Position numbers and translations under genes: made by a program
Shown: piece after piece, positions 9,390 through 17,566 of the stretch
How the letters are laid out: each line of letters starts with the position of its first letter
Position numbering within the stretch: position 1 is the stretch's first letter
Assembly (NCBI RefSeq): GCF_009604455.1
Contig: NZ_WEGL01000002.1
Span: forward strand, 1,300,827 to 1,364,826
Length of the DNA: 64,000 nt
Direction: 5' to 3'
DNA from: Streptomyces sp. RB17
Lineage (GTDB): Bacteria; Actinomycetota; Actinomycetes; Streptomycetales; Streptomycetaceae
The notes under the pieces: generated by a model
What the model saw: the letters and a program-made list of their open reading frames with translations, nothing else
What the model was told of the DNA's origin: nothing
The model's database searches: none

Positions 9390-9985
9390 TGTCGCCGGTC
9401 GGGGACTCCACCATCGCCCGAGCCCACCAGCACGCCGCCGGGGCGCGTAAAAAGGGGACCTGCAGAAGGAGCCTCCCGGCGGCGTCGATGGAGAGCCCGA
9501 CGACCACGGCCTCGGACGCTCACGCGGCGGGCCGACCATCAAGCTGCACCTGGCGGTCGAGCAGGGACAGAAACCGTTGTCCCTACTCGTCACCGTCGGC
9601 CAGCGGCACGACAGCCCCCAGTTCCAGCCGGTCCTGGACGCCGTCCGCGTGCCCCGAATCGGGCCGGGCCCGACCACGCTCCCGGCCGGGCGAAGTCCCC
9701 GCCGACCGGGCCTACGGCTCGCGCGCGAACCGCGCCTACCTGCGCAGACGCGGCGTGCGGTGCGCCATCCCGGAGAAGGCCGACCAGATCCGCAACCGCC
9801 AGAGGCGCGGTTCCCGCGGCGGCCGCCCGCCGAAGTTCGACAAGGGCGACTACAAGCAGCGGCACGCCGTCGAATGCGGGATCGACCGGCTGAAACGCCA
9901 TCGCGCGGTCGCCACCAGGTACGACAAACTCGCCGTCCGCTGTCCCGCGACCCTGCTGGTCGCAGCCATCAACGAGCGGCCATGA
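9390..9985 (+). pseudogene. IS5-family transposase relic
   Basis: [18 protein letters not shown] (with the first catalytic Asp kept) lies in one frame. It is followed in another frame by [34 protein letters not shown] and RVPRIGPG. The first frame then returns with [20 protein letters not shown] and a well-kept C-terminus ([30 protein letters not shown]). At least two frameshifts inactivate it and the N-terminus is missing. It ends 20 bp before the convergent PPOX gene. Confidence 0.75.
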
Positions 9986-10006
9986 CCAGCACGGACCTGA
10001 TCCGTT

Positions 10007-10465
10007 CTAGCCGTTGATGTCGAGTGCTGTTCCGTACAGCCGGTCCACCTTCAAGCGAATGACCACTCGGCGCTCGGCAACCAACTGCTCCAGAAACGCG
10101 TCTTCGTCCTCCGGCTTCGCAGCCTGCGGGATCATTCCGAGCAGTTCCCGACCAACCGCATCGCCAGGAACCGTCGTGATCTCCGAGACCTCGGCCTCGC
10201 CTTCGGCCACGGCGAACGACCACACGTCGCCGCCCTGCACATGCAGCGAGGCACGCGGATCGCGCCGCAGGTGCCCGACCTTGATGCGGTCGACCGTCGT
10301 TGAGAACCGCACGATGCGGGCCTCGGAGTCCCAGCTGTACAGCATGGTGGTCAGGTGGGGATGGCCACTGCGCTTGACGGTGGCGAGCGTGCCGAACTGC
10401 TGCTTGCCAAGCAGGTTGGAGAGGGCTTCGTCGGACAGTGGGCGAGGCGCTGGTCCTTGAGTCAT
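10007..10465 (-). CDS. PPOX-class F420/flavin-dependent oxidoreductase-like protein
   Basis: The product is 152 residues, the usual size for the family. It has the split beta-barrel pattern of pyridoxamine-5'-phosphate-oxidase-like proteins: LLGKQQFGTLATVKRSGHPHL at the N-terminus, WDSEARIVRFSTTVDRIKVGHLRRDPRASL in the middle (cofactor phosphate-binding Arg/Lys region), and a C-terminal VIRLKVDRLYGTAL strand. In actinobacteria such TIGR03618-type proteins often use F420. Substrate unknown; cytoplasmic. It is a single gene squeezed between two transposase relics and looks intact. Confidence 0.8.
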   Translation of the reverse strand: MTQGPAPRPLSDEALSNLLGKQQFGTLATVKRSGHPHLTTMLYSWDSEARIVRFSTTVDRIKVGHLRRDPRASLHVQGGDVWSFAVAEGEAEVSEITTVPGDAVGRELLGMIPQAAKPEDEDAFLEQLVAERRVVIRLKVDRLYGTALDING

Positions 10466-10519
10466 GACGTGGTCAACATCCGTAGCCGTCCAACAATTTC
10501 GTGGACACTCTGAACCCCA

Positions 10520-10960
10520 CTTCCACTCCGCCGTCGACGACCACACCCGCCTCGCCTACAGCGAGATCCATCCGGACGAGAAGGCCACCACCTGCGCCGC
10601 CTTCCTCCGCCGGGCGCGCTCTTCTTCCGCGCCTGCGGCATCGACCGCATCGAGCGGGTCCTGACCGTCAACGCCTGGCCCTTCCGCAAGAGCTTCGCCT
10701 GGCGGCAGGCCCTGACCGACCTCGGCGCGACCGGCAAGCTGAGTCGGCCCTACCGGCCGCAGGCCAACGGCAAGGTCGAACGCTTCAACCGCACCCTGCT
10801 CGACGAATGGGCCTACCTACGGCCCTACACCACCAACCACGGACGCACCGAAGCCCTGCCGGACTTCCTCCACACCTACAACCACCACCGCTGCCACACC
10901 GCACTCGGCGGCCATCCACCCATCAGCCGTGTGAACAACGCTCCAGGTCAGGCGAGATAG
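10520..10960 (+). pseudogene. IS481-family transposase C-terminal relic
   Basis: The integrase-core sequence HFHSAVDDHTRLAYSEIHPDEK, typical of IS481, lies in one frame. It continues in a second frame as FFRACGIDRIERVL and ends with LSRPYRPQANGKVERFNRTL and a HTYNHHRCHTAL segment. The second catalytic Asp (normally in DNG) is replaced by Asn-Ala-Trp, there is one frameshift, and the N-terminal third is missing. Confidence 0.75.
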
Positions 10961-11101
10961 CTGGTGGGAGCCGCCCCATTCGTCCTGGAGGCCCCCGAAG
11001 TCCCTCCGTCCGCCTCATGGTGCCCTCGTGGCCGCGGACTGCTGACAGGCACTGGCCCCGGCGCTACCCTCCGGGCACTGACATGGGCCGACGGGGGAAA
11101 C

Positions 11102-11755
11102 ATGAACAGGCTTCTCGCATGTGTTGTGGCCGGTGCGGTGCTGCTTTCGGCGGTGGCCTGTACCGCAGGGGGCGGCCCGTCCAGGGTGAAGCCGTCACCT
11201 GCGGCCTCCTCGACGCGCACGGCGTCGCCACGGGCCACTGCAGCCGGCCGGGGCCAGGTGGTCGACGCGTCCAGAGCCAACCTCACGGCACAACTGTCGA
11301 TCAAGGACCTTCCGGGCCCGCACGGGATGTTCACCGCCGCCGTCGGCCGGAGCGCTGCCACGTTCGTCTGGGAGTCCGCCGACGGGCGCTTCTGCTCGGG
11401 TTCGGCCGCCACAGCCGGCGGATTCACCTCGGCGTTGTGCGTCTCCGACCGCCGCGACCTTCCCTTCTCCGTCCGTCCCGCGCTGGTTCCCCTGCTCAGT
11501 ACGTACACGTTCGCCGAGGTCCATGTGTTCGGCGCGGACCGTGAGACCGTCCGGTCGGTGACGTGCAACAGCAGACCTGTCGCAGTCCGCCGACTGCCAC
11601 CGGTCCTGGACGGTCGGCGTGCGCTCTACGCCTTCGACCTCTCGGAACCGACGGCCGGACGGGTCACCGTCACCGTCGTCCGCGGTCGTGTCACGGCCAC
11701 GGAACACGTAGAACTGTTGGGCGGACACCTCCGGCACAAGGCGTCGTGCCGCTGA
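11102..11755 (+). CDS. Putative lipoprotein, 217 aa, function unknown
   Basis: The ATG at 11102 has GGGGGA just upstream. A classic lipoprotein signal covers residues 1-20 (MNRLL, hydrophobic core, lipobox SAVAC with Cys at residue 20), followed by a Ser/Thr/Pro/Ala-rich linker to about residue 50. The globular part (55-217) is beta-rich, with four further Cys residues (one in RFCSG, one in ALCVS, one in VTCNS, one near the end) that could form disulfides. I do not recognise the domain. It would sit on the outer membrane face. No partner genes are nearby; both neighbours are transposase relics. Confidence 0.75.
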   Translation: MNRLLACVVAGAVLLSAVACTAGGGPSRVKPSPAASSTRTASPRATAAGRGQVVDASRANLTAQLSIKDLPGPHGMFTAAVGRSAATFVWESADGRFCSGSAATAGGFTSALCVSDRRDLPFSVRPALVPLLSTYTFAEVHVFGADRETVRSVTCNSRPVAVRRLPPVLDGRRALYAFDLSEPTAGRVTVTVVRGRVTATEHVELLGGHLRHKASCR

Positions 11756-11948
11756 CGCGGGGCGGGTGCGGTGGCCGGAGGTGAGCGCCCGGCGCTCCGG
11801 ACGTGCGCGGGGGCGCCGCCCTCAGGACCGGTAGCCGTTGCGGACGTAGACGGGATGAGCGTCCCGGCCCCGGAGAAGTAACGCGAGACCAGATAGGCCG
11901 GATCCGAGGCGATCGAGCCACCGTGGAGGTCGCTCCCGGCGGCCTGGG

Positions 11949-12569
11949 CCTGGTCAGTCGTCGAGGGTCGCGCGTGGTGATCTCTCTGATGCCGACTGGG
12001 AGTTGGTCGAGCCGTTCGTGCCGGTGGGTGAACGTGGTCCGTTCCCTGATCTGCGGCGGCAGTTCAACGGTGCGATGTGGCGGTTCAGGGCCGGGAGCCC
12101 TTGGCGTGACGTGCCGCAGGAGTACGGCTCCTGGTCGACCGTCTACGGTGCGTTCCAGCGCTGGGCGGTGGCCGGGACCCTCCGGACGTTGATGGACGGG
12201 CTGATCGCCGGGGCCGCGGCCCGTGGGCAGGCCGGTCTCGACCTGGTTGGTGTGGATTCCACGGTCTCGCCCGCCGCGCCCACCACCACGCAGCCGGAAT
12301 GGTGGTGGACCCCGAATTCCTGGAGGACTTGGAGAAGGCCGTCACTGAGGGAAAGGGGCTCCTCGAAAGGGGCAAAGTGTCCCGATAACCCCGCTCGGCG
12401 AAGGGGACGATCAGTCGGCGCGTGCAGACCGCCGCCGCGCGCGTCGACGTCGCAGAGCTCGTTCTCCACGCGGCCGAACTGGGCCGCTCACCCGGCGGTT
12501 GGACCACCAAGACCCGCGGTCCGCTACGAAGCAACAGTGCTGGTCGCGGCCATCAAGGAGTGGCTGTGA
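11949..12569 (+). pseudogene. IS5-family transposase relic (N-terminus well kept, internal deletion)
   Basis: The first part reads cleanly as RGDLSDADWELVEPFVPV, a DDE domain lead-in (WRFRAGSPWRDVPQEYG) and LVGVDSTV with the first catalytic Asp. A second frame continues with HHHAAGMVVDPEFLEDLEKA to a stop. Later fragments (LGRSPGGWTTK, then VRYEATVLVAAIKEWL) show that the middle of the catalytic core, including the second Asp region, is deleted. Confidence 0.75.
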
Positions 12570-12633
12570 CCGCAATGAGTGGCTGTGACCGCCTGCCCGC
12601 CGTTCACCGCCGTGCAGTACCGATGGGAGAGCG

Positions 12634-13065
12634 TCAATGGGGCGTGACAGACGTCCCGCCCCATTCCTCTGGGGCAACATCCGCAATTGTCTCCGAGAAC
12701 GTCCACTGGTGGCCTGCAAGGTCTTCGGCGGTGTACTGCCGTTCGCCATACTCGAAGTCGGCCGGTTCCATGACGATGCGTGCGCCGTGCCGCCGGGCCT
12801 GCTCGCAATGGGCGCGAACGTCCTTCACGCGCACGATGACCGAGTGCGTGACCTCGCCCGGGCGCGGGGGACGCCGATCTTTTCGCACATCTCCGACGAT
12901 CATGGCCCCGTCGCCGAAGCTGAGCTGTGCGCGGTGGTCCTCGCCGATCCGCACCCGCTCGACAAACCCGAAGGCTGCACCGAGCCAGGCGACCGCCTCG
13001 CGGACGTCGGGATAGATCAGGACAGGGATAACCGTCGACGCCGGGATGGAGCGATTCGGCTTCAT
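12634..13065 (-). CDS. VOC-family protein (glyoxalase/bleomycin-resistance fold)
   Basis: Starting at the ATG at 13065, which has GGAG six bases upstream, the product is 143 residues. It shows one repeat pair of the vicinal-oxygen-chelate fold: VIPVLIYPDVREAVAWLGAAFG, LSFGDGAMIVGD, HSVIVRVKDVRAHCEQARRHGA, then YTAEDLAGHQWTFSET. This variant resembles PhnB/YycE-type proteins with DPxGHxW-like ends. Metal ligands cannot be assigned with certainty. Substrate unknown; binding of a drug or small metabolite is possible. An in-frame ATG at 13107 would add 14 residues but lacks a site. Confidence 0.8.
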   Translation of the reverse strand: MKPNRSIPASTVIPVLIYPDVREAVAWLGAAFGFVERVRIGEDHRAQLSFGDGAMIVGDVRKDRRPPRPGEVTHSVIVRVKDVRAHCEQARRHGARIVMEPADFEYGERQYTAEDLAGHQWTFSETIADVAPEEWGGTSVTPH

Positions 13066-13249
13066 GTCTGACTCCAGACGTTTGGAGCGTGCCGCAACGT
13101 GCGCCACTGAAGCATACGGTCACCAGTGGACGCCACGGCCGATCGTCAAAGGTTTCGATCAGTGGCCGGTCGAAGAGACACACAGCGCCGAGAGGGTGTG
13201 ACCAGCACTTTCGCAACAGGCCCTGGTCCGGTCCGATGCGCTTGCTGTC

Positions 13250-13570
13250 TCAGCTGGACTGGTCAGTCGAGGGGCCGTTGGCGCTGTTCGTGCCGTAGAA
13301 GCGGCCCTGGTCGCACAAGGCGTCGATCTCGGCGATGTCTTCCTCGGTCAGTTGTGCATCCAGCGCGACGCTGATGATGCGTCGGGCGCGGGCCAATCGG
13401 CGAGCGACATCCCAGTCGGTGATGAATCTGCCGACGGTGTACTCGTCGGCGGTGCCGGATGCCCGGCGGGATCCGAGTCGGTCGAGGGAAACGACGAACT
13501 CGTTCAGGTCCTGCAGTACTGCGACGACCTTGTCGAGGGGCATGCGGATCTCTCGGGAGGACATGTCCAT
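13250..13570 (-). CDS. Hypothetical protein, 106 aa
   Basis: From the ATG at 13570 the protein has an ordinary amino-acid mix and predicted helices (DKVVAVLQDLNEFVVSLDRL, then DWDVARRLARARRIISVALD, then EEDIAEIDALCDQ). The open frame extends further upstream, but that part is Arg/Pro-rich and runs through a 10-bp tandem repeat, so I exclude it. The ribosome binding site is weak. Family not recognised; the all-helical make-up suggests a small cytoplasmic protein. Confidence 0.5.
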   Translation of the reverse strand: MDMSSREIRMPLDKVVAVLQDLNEFVVSLDRLGSRRASGTADEYTVGRFITDWDVARRLARARRIISVALDAQLTEEDIAEIDALCDQGRFYGTNSANGPSTDQSS

Positions 13571-13624
13571 CAACCGATTCAACTCCAGAACTGGCCATAG
13601 GCCCAGATCCTGATCTCGCTGCTC

Positions 13625-13664
13625 GGGGCTGGCAGGGGCTGGCCGGGGCTGGCCGGGGCTGGTC
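13625..13664. repeat. Tandem 10-bp repeat, four copies
   Basis: Four head-to-tail copies of a GGGGCTGGCC-like unit (the last one changed) lie about 55 bp upstream of the 106-aa hypothetical gene. The unit length is not a multiple of three, so copy-number change would shift any frame crossing it. Confidence 0.8.
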
Positions 13665-13674
13665 CGGGGCCGTG

Positions 13675-13860
13675 ACGGGCCGTATCGCGGGACGTTTCGT
13701 CCGGGTGGAACTTCATTGCCGGGCATGGGCGTTCGTGATCGGACTGTTGTCGGACCTGCCGTGCGAGAGCTGCTGGACACTCGCCGGGCAGGCCGGGGAC
13801 GCGAACCCGTACGGCCTGCAGCAGTTGCTGTCGAGGGCCGGCCATCTCGCCTGCCCGCCG
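13675..13860 (+). pseudogene. IS701-family transposase N-terminal fragment
   Basis: GRIAGRFVRVELHCRAWAF, then IGLLSDLPCESCWTLAGQAG and YGLQQLLSRAG, match the start of IS701 transposases with several conserved Arg/Lys residues changed. The rest of the transposase is absent. Unidentified remnant sequence continues to about 14.1 kb. Confidence 0.6.
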
Positions 13861-14213
13861 GCCGCGCAAGGACGCGGTCTACGTCGCCGGCACCTTGGTA
13901 CCCGCCCAGGACCAGAGCATCACCGCTGTCCGCAGACTCACCCCAGCCCACGGCAAGAGGCGGAGAATGCCGTCCACCGCCGCTCGCGAGCCCGGATGCA
14001 AAACGCCCTGTCCCGACTGAGGAATGGGAAGACCTGCGGGGCTGCCGGCTCAGGGAAAGCGGGGTTCACCAGGCCGTGCTCGGCATCGTCCGCGTTCGCA
14101 ACCTGACCCGCACTCGATAACTCACTTCCCATGGGGGGAGGGGCGACCTCTCGCGGCCGAGTAGACGCCATGAGCGGTACCCCCCTGAGTCGCAGGTCGC
14201 CGCCTATCGTCCG

Positions 14214-14603
14214 TTATGCAAGGAACGGCCAGAGGCAGGTCACTCCCGCGATGCAAGCCGTGGCCGACCCAAGCATCCAGTACAAGGAAAAAGTATTGAG
14301 GGGCACCTTGTCCCAAGGCTTCTGCTCTTGTTCTGTAATGTCGGAAGAAAGCCTTTTTGCGACCGGTGCCAGCATGATGATGAACATCACCAGGGTGCAA
14401 CTGTAGAAATACAGGGTGTGCGAGACGGAGTAGCCTTTTATCGAAGCGTTTGGCAACAGGAATATCCAGCCGGCCAGCGGGGCGATAAGCATGCGCCGCT
14501 TCGCCGTCGGCGTCGGCATGCACCAGTACATTGCGGCTATGTAGACGACGGTGACGCCGGCCGCGATGAGCCACCAGTCATCTGTGGTCAGATGGGCAGG
14601 CAT
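14214..14603 (-). CDS. Small integral membrane protein, 129 aa, unknown
   Basis: A strong ribosome binding site (TTAGGAGGAG) lies about nine bases before the ATG at 14603. Four hydrophobic segments are visible, near residues 10-27 (WWLIAAGVTVVYIAAMYW), 38-52, 62-82 and 108-127. A hydrophilic loop with SDITEQEQKPWDK separates segments three and four. No family recognised. By eye the gene is clearly less GC-rich than its surroundings (many A/T third positions), which suggests transfer from outside. Confidence 0.7.
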   Translation of the reverse strand: MPAHLTTDDWWLIAAGVTVVYIAAMYWCMPTPTAKRRMLIAPLAGWIFLLPNASIKGYSVSHTLYFYSCTLVMFIIMLAPVAKRLSSDITEQEQKPWDKVPLNTFSLYWMLGSATACIAGVTCLWPFLA

Positions 14604-15028
14604 GATCGAGGCTCCTCCTAAGGCGAAACACGATCGTCATCACGAGCGACGTCCAGAATTCATTCGGCGAAGACTGCTCGAACAACCATAGGTACCTGGT
14701 TGCCTGGCGTGATCGGCAACTTCCGGCAGCAAAAATCAGCTGAACGCTGCCGCCTTCCGGCAACTTCTCGCCTGCGCCGATTCACGGTGCCGCCAGAACG
14801 CGCCGGTAGGCCGTCCAGGGATGGGTGGCATGACGGCACGGTCGTGCCCGGCAGTGCGCACGTGAGCCAGCCCGATCGGGTGACTCAAGGCTGGTGTGGG
14901 CGCGGGTGTCTCGGCCCTTGCGGAGCCGGCGGATACGTTGAGCGTGAACCGGCCGCTGCAAACGGCGCCGACGAGGCCGAATCTCCGACTCTCGCAGTCC
15001 AGTCGTAGCAGGGAGTGCCACCACCGGC
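14604..15028. other. Intergenic region between divergent genes
   Basis: It holds the upstream regions of the small membrane protein gene and the VOC gene. No other gene supported. Confidence 0.5.
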
Positions 15029-15466
15029 ATGGACGTTCTCTTCATCACGAGCGTGGCGGTGGTCGTCGCCGACCCGCCGGTGAGTCGCAAGCTGTTCATC
15101 GAGGCTCTTGGCCTGCCCCTGGAGGGGGAAGGCAACGGCTACTACTCCAGCGGGAGCATCCCGGGCAGCAAGCACTTCGGCCTGTGGCCGCTCTCGCAGG
15201 CAGCCGAGGCATGTTTCGGCACGGCCCAGTGGCCCGCCGACCGGGTGGTCCCGCAGGCATCGATCGAGTTCGAGGTGGCGAACGCGGAAGCCGTCACAGC
15301 CGCTGGTACCGAGCTTCAGCGCGCGGGCTTCGAACTGGTGCACCAGGCCCGCACCGAGCCCTGGGGTCAGACGGTGGCCAGACTTCTCACGGCGGACGGC
15401 TTGATCGTCGGGATCTCCTACGCCCCCTCCTTGCACGACTTGCAGGACGGCCGGCACCCCGGGTGA
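15029..15466 (+). CDS. VOC-family protein (glyoxalase-like)
   Basis: The product is 145 residues from an ATG preceded by GGGAG. It begins with a strand-helix pair FITSVAVVVADPPVSRKLFIEALG, continues with SIPGSKHFGLWPLSQAA, and ends with the second module (ASIEFEVANAEAVTAAGTELQRAGF, LLTADGLIVGISYAPS). This is the usual layout for a single-chain VOC protein that dimerises. The His in KHFGLW may be a metal ligand. Substrate unknown. It is the second of three VOC genes in the window; they are not close copies of each other. Confidence 0.8.
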   Translation: MDVLFITSVAVVVADPPVSRKLFIEALGLPLEGEGNGYYSSGSIPGSKHFGLWPLSQAAEACFGTAQWPADRVVPQASIEFEVANAEAVTAAGTELQRAGFELVHQARTEPWGQTVARLLTADGLIVGISYAPSLHDLQDGRHPG

Positions 15467-16090
15467 GTCCGGCCCGAGACGGGTGAAGGCGACGCAGATC
15501 GCTGGCGTACTCCTCGCCAGGGACAGCCACCGTGACGTCTGCTCCGGGAGAGCCATGGCGTTCGGGCCGGTCCGCTGACCAAGCGTTTTGACGATCAGTT
15601 GATCGACGTCCTATGTGGAGGGACTGCGCTTGCTTTCGTGGCCGCGGTGGGCGGTACTGGCCTTCCAGGTGGTCGTGGTCTGCCAGGAGACCTTGCCCGT
15701 ACGCAGGATGCGGCGTCCTCGCCGACCTGCAGCAGCGAGGTCACGTCCCGACGTCCACCGGCCGGACGAACACTCCCGGACGATGTCCCACGATCACATC
15801 CGAGATCACGGCCCGGAGACACCCTGACGGACTAGCAGCAGCCGATCCATTTCCGAGCCGATCAAGCGAGCCGAGCCACTAGTGTTGGCGCAGCGAGTGA
15901 CTCACGAGGAGCCTAGACATGGTCGGTCGTCCGAGCACGCGTTGACGTCGGAGGCCGTGAGCGGCCTGTCATCGCGTGCTGCCCTTGATGCGCGGCACGG
16001 CGAGTCTTCCTTTCCCGCTGCCTGAAGTGGTCGGTGCACCTCTCGTGCGCCGGTTGGCGGGTCTCGTCTTCGGTCATTCGAGGGGTCCCT
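15467..16090. other. Intergenic 0.6 kb, nothing recognised
   Basis: No gene could be supported; the open frames here look like GC-driven noise. It contains the promoter region of the MFS gene. Confidence 0.4.
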
Positions 16091-17395
16091 GTGCCGTCCT
16101 CTTTCTCCGCTGTATCCGATTCCGGTCGACCCGTTCCGTCAAGCCTGTGCCGGGACCGCGACTTCCGCAGGCTCTGGGTGGGCCAGACGGCCTCCCAACT
16201 GGGCGAACATGCAAGTCTGGTGGTTCTGCCGCTCTTCGCTGTCCTGACGCTCAACGCCGGTGCCGGTCAGTTGGGCGCCCTGCGCGCGGTGGAGCAGGCG
16301 CCGATCCTGCTGCTGTCGCTCTTCGTCGGCGTGTGGGTGGACAGGTGGCGGCCCCGTACGGTGATGGTGCTGGCGGACGCCGGTCGGGCCCTGGCACTGG
16401 GCGTCGCCGCCGCGGCCGGCCTCCTCGGTGGGCTCGGCCTGCCGGCGCTGCTCGGGGTTGCCTTCGCCGTCGGCGGTCTGTCCGTGTTCTTCGACGTGGC
16501 ATACCAGGCGTCTTTGGTACGGCTGGTGAAACGCGATCAGTTGGTGTGGGGCAACAGCGCGCTCGAGGGCAGCCGCTCCGCTGCACAGATCGGCGGTCCC
16601 GCCCTCGGCGGTGCGTTGGTGTCTGTGCTGTCGGCTCCGATCGCCGCCGCCTCCGCCGCGCTGTTTTTCGCGCTGTCGTTCGTGTCGATCCGAAGCATCG
16701 GTCGCGGCGAAACCATCCCGGAACGCTCGGAACGGCCTCCTCGGCTCTGGCGGCGGATCCATGAGGGCCTCCGTTTCGTCGCCGGCGACACCTCGCTGCG
16801 TACTGTGTGCCTCGCGTCAGCCGCCTTCCAATTCTTCTTCGCGGCTGTGATGACCGTCTATCTGCTGTTCTTGCCACGGGACCTGCGCCTGTCGGGCACC
16901 GTCGTTGGGCTGGCACTTGCGGCGACGGGGCCGGGCGCGCTCCTGGGCTCGCTGCTGGCCGCCCGCCTGCCGAGCCGCTTCGGGTACGGCGCTGTGCTCG
17001 TGTCCGCGGCAGCACTCGGCGACGGCGTGTTCCTGTTTGTGCCTGCGCTGCACGGCTCTTCTGTGGTGACGGTGCCCGCACTCCTTGCGGTCAACTTCGT
17101 CTTCGGGACCTTCAGCCAGCTGGTGAATGTGACGGTCATGGCCGTCCGGCAGACCGCCACTCCGGACGGGATGCAAGGCCGCGCGGCCGCGACGATCAAC
17201 TTTGTCGGGATGGGCCTGACCTCGCTCGGCTCGCTGCTCGGCGGCTTTCTCGCGGAGGTGTGGGGTACGCGTACCAGCCTCCTGGTGACGGCCGCAGGCA
17301 TGCTGCTGTCGCCGGCACTGATGGCCCTGTCCCCACTCACCCGCCTGGGACGGACGCTTCCCGCCCTGCCGGAGACTGAGGTCCCGTCTGCGTGA
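16091..17395 (+). CDS. MFS transporter, probable drug exporter
   Basis: Chosen start is the GTG at 16091, which has GAGGGG upstream; the product is 434 residues. Around twelve hydrophobic segments are visible. The first loop has the MFS motif A form GVWVDRWRPRTVMVLADAGRAL, typical of the MefA/TetV-like and enterobactin-exporter-like group. The segment SALEGSRSAAQIGGPALGG between helices four and five is also characteristic. It should export a hydrophobic drug or metabolite by proton antiport. No regulator adjoins it; a strong hairpin follows. Confidence 0.9.
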   Translation: MPSSFSAVSDSGRPVPSSLCRDRDFRRLWVGQTASQLGEHASLVVLPLFAVLTLNAGAGQLGALRAVEQAPILLLSLFVGVWVDRWRPRTVMVLADAGRALALGVAAAAGLLGGLGLPALLGVAFAVGGLSVFFDVAYQASLVRLVKRDQLVWGNSALEGSRSAAQIGGPALGGALVSVLSAPIAAASAALFFALSFVSIRSIGRGETIPERSERPPRLWRRIHEGLRFVAGDTSLRTVCLASAAFQFFFAAVMTVYLLFLPRDLRLSGTVVGLALAATGPGALLGSLLAARLPSRFGYGAVLVSAAALGDGVFLFVPALHGSSVVTVPALLAVNFVFGTFSQLVNVTVMAVRQTATPDGMQGRAAATINFVGMGLTSLGSLLGGFLAEVWGTRTSLLVTAAGMLLSPALMALSPLTRLGRTLPALPETEVPSA

Positions 17396-17525
17396 GCGTG
17401 CCCATTTCCCAGTCCGGACCGGTCCGTCGGGGCATCACCACACCAGCCTCGGCCCGTGCGGAGGCCGAGCGATCCACGGCGGCGCGCATGCCAGAGCGAC
17501 GACCACGACATGCGGCTACGCCGAC

Positions 17526-17553
17526 GGGGTGCCCGGGAACGCCCGGGCACCCC
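17526..17553. terminator. Bidirectional terminator hairpin between convergent genes
   Basis: GGGGTGCCCGGG (17526-17537) pairs perfectly with CCCGGGCACCCC (17542-17553) across a four-base loop. It lies between the stops of the MFS gene and the convergent phosphodiester glycosidase gene. Confidence 0.85.
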
Positions 17554-17566
17554 GGCATCCGTCATG

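Noticed and set aside
13571..13951. N-terminal extension of the 106-aa hypothetical gene
   Set aside because: Runs through a non-triplet tandem repeat and an IS701 relic, so it is unlikely to be coding.
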